Source: Pedobacter sp. | Lineage (GTDB): Bacteria; Bacteroidota; Bacteroidia; Sphingobacteriales; Sphingobacteriaceae | Assembly (NCBI GenBank): GCA_030149995.1 | Contig: JASLGV010000541.1 | Span: 1 to 13,953, forward strand | Direction of reading: 5' to 3' | DNA: 13,953 nucleotides | Shown: positions 13,269 to 13,953 of the stretch, piece by piece | How the letters are laid out: each line of letters opens with the position of its first letter | Numbering within the stretch: the first letter of the stretch is position 1 | The notes under the pieces: generated by a model | Database searches by the model: none | The model's input: only the letters and a program-made list of their open reading frames with translations | Told to the model about the DNA's origin: nothing | Program-made: the position numbers and the translations under genes

Positions 13269-13953
13269 ATGAAAAAAATACTTGTGGTAGAAGACGATCC
13301 GAATTTAGGATTGTTATTACAGGATTATTTACAGTTAAAAGGCAAATTTGATGTAACGTTGTGCACAGATGGAGAGGAAGGCCTTAAAATGTTTAATAAG
13401 CAAAACTTCGATCTTTGTATTCTGGATGTAATGATGCCTAAAAAAGATGGATTTAATTTAGGAAAAGACATACGTAAAATAAACACACAGGTACCCATTA
13501 TTTTTGCTACGGCCAAAACCATGCTGGAAGATAAGGCGGCAGCTTATGATCTTGGTGGCGATGATTACATTACCAAACCATTCAGAATTGAAGAACTTTT
13601 GTTACGTATCAATGCCGTTTTTAAACGGATGGCCAATACACCCGATGTAGAAGAGTCACCGGAAGCCCAGTTCAATATAGGTGATTACCGTTTTGATTAC
13701 ACCACGCAAATCATCTCGCGTGGCGAACATACGCAAAAACTGTCGACCAAAGAGGCAGAACTGCTGCGCTTGCTCTGCTTAAAGAAAAATACGGTTTTAA
13801 CACGGGAAGAAGCCCTGTTGAGCATCTGGCACGACGATAATTATTTTAATGGGAGAAGTATGGATGTGTTTTTAAGTAAACTGAGAAAATATTTAAGAGA
13901 TGATCCTAAAGTAGAAATTATTAATGTACACGGAAAAGGTTACAAGCTGCTGG
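13269..13953 (+). CDS. OmpR/PhoB-type response regulator, RprY-like (partial, C-terminus beyond right edge)
   Basis: The first 228 codons of a response regulator; the frame is open to the right edge and only a few residues should be missing. The receiver domain (1-120) has acidic Asp9-Asp10, phospho-acceptor Asp53 (CILDVMMPKKDGF), Thr81 and Lys103 (ITKPF). A winged-helix DNA-binding domain covers about 133-228, with KLSTKEAELLRLL, the recognition helix near NGRSMDVFLSKLRKYLRDD, and IINVHGKGYKLL at the wing. It follows the kinase by 138 bases, a long gap for a two-component pair, so it may also have its own promoter. By position it is the likely partner of the kinase at 11346. Its fold is the type that binds direct repeats, but nothing here ties it to the TTAACA repeats. 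Confidence 0.93.
   Translation, partial: MKKILVVEDDPNLGLLLQDYLQLKGKFDVTLCTDGEEGLKMFNKQNFDLCILDVMMPKKDGFNLGKDIRKINTQVPIIFATAKTMLEDKAAAYDLGGDDYITKPFRIEELLLRINAVFKRMANTPDVEESPEAQFNIGDYRFDYTTQIISRGEHTQKLSTKEAELLRLLCLKKNTVLTREEALLSIWHDDNYFNGRSMDVFLSKLRKYLRDDPKVEIINVHGKGYKLL

Overview
The window looks like a chromosomal segment from a Bacteroidota bacterium, most likely a Sphingobacteriaceae member close to Pedobacter. The reasons are a FecI-like sigma factor of the Bacteroidetes type, a one-piece anti-sigma/TonB protein, a DUF3127 protein, an RprX/RprY-like kinase and regulator pair, few Shine-Dalgarno sequences, and several matches to the Bacteroidetes -7 promoter element TAnnTTTG. The assignment rests on family resemblance; no database search was possible. 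I saw no tRNA, rRNA, CRISPR array, insertion sequence or phage gene.

Layout. (1) Positions 1-2454 hold two divergent ECF sigma factor genes: a FecI-like one running off the left edge on the minus strand, and a plus-strand one overlapping the gene for its probable membrane-bound anti-sigma partner, which carries a TonB-like C-terminus. All three genes use non-ATG starts (TTG, TTG, GTG). (2) Positions 2544-3158 hold a PaiB-like FMN-binding protein, ending at a strong bidirectional terminator (3173-3207). (3) Positions 3224-10700 hold eight genes all on the minus strand. In order of transcription they are a THUMP-domain RNA methyltransferase, an unknown 164-aa protein, an HD-domain hydrolase, a radical SAM protein with a helix-hairpin-helix, its TIGR03915-type partner, a PhoR-like histidine kinase, a DUF47 protein and a PiT phosphate transporter. 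(4) Divergent from this run, positions 10769-11134 encode a DUF3127 protein with an SSB-like acidic tail, followed by a terminator. (5) Positions 11346-13953 encode a second histidine kinase and its OmpR-type response regulator, which is cut by the right edge.

How the genes work together. The PhoR-like kinase and the DUF47-PiT operon appear to form a phosphate regulon. Both have a TTAACA-N5-TTAACA direct repeat with an 11-bp period, placed exactly 9 bp upstream of a -7-like element. The radical SAM and TIGR03915 genes are 10 bp apart and form a known but biochemically uncharacterised DNA repair or modification pair. A perfect -7 element and a 14-bp dyad lie just upstream of them. The sigma/anti-sigma pair and the right-hand kinase/regulator pair probably respond to envelope or extracellular signals.

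Most interesting points: the shared Pho-box-like promoter architecture, the radical SAM/TIGR03915 pair with its candidate operator, the SSB-like tail on the DUF3127 protein, and the hybrid anti-sigma/SusC-like/TonB protein.
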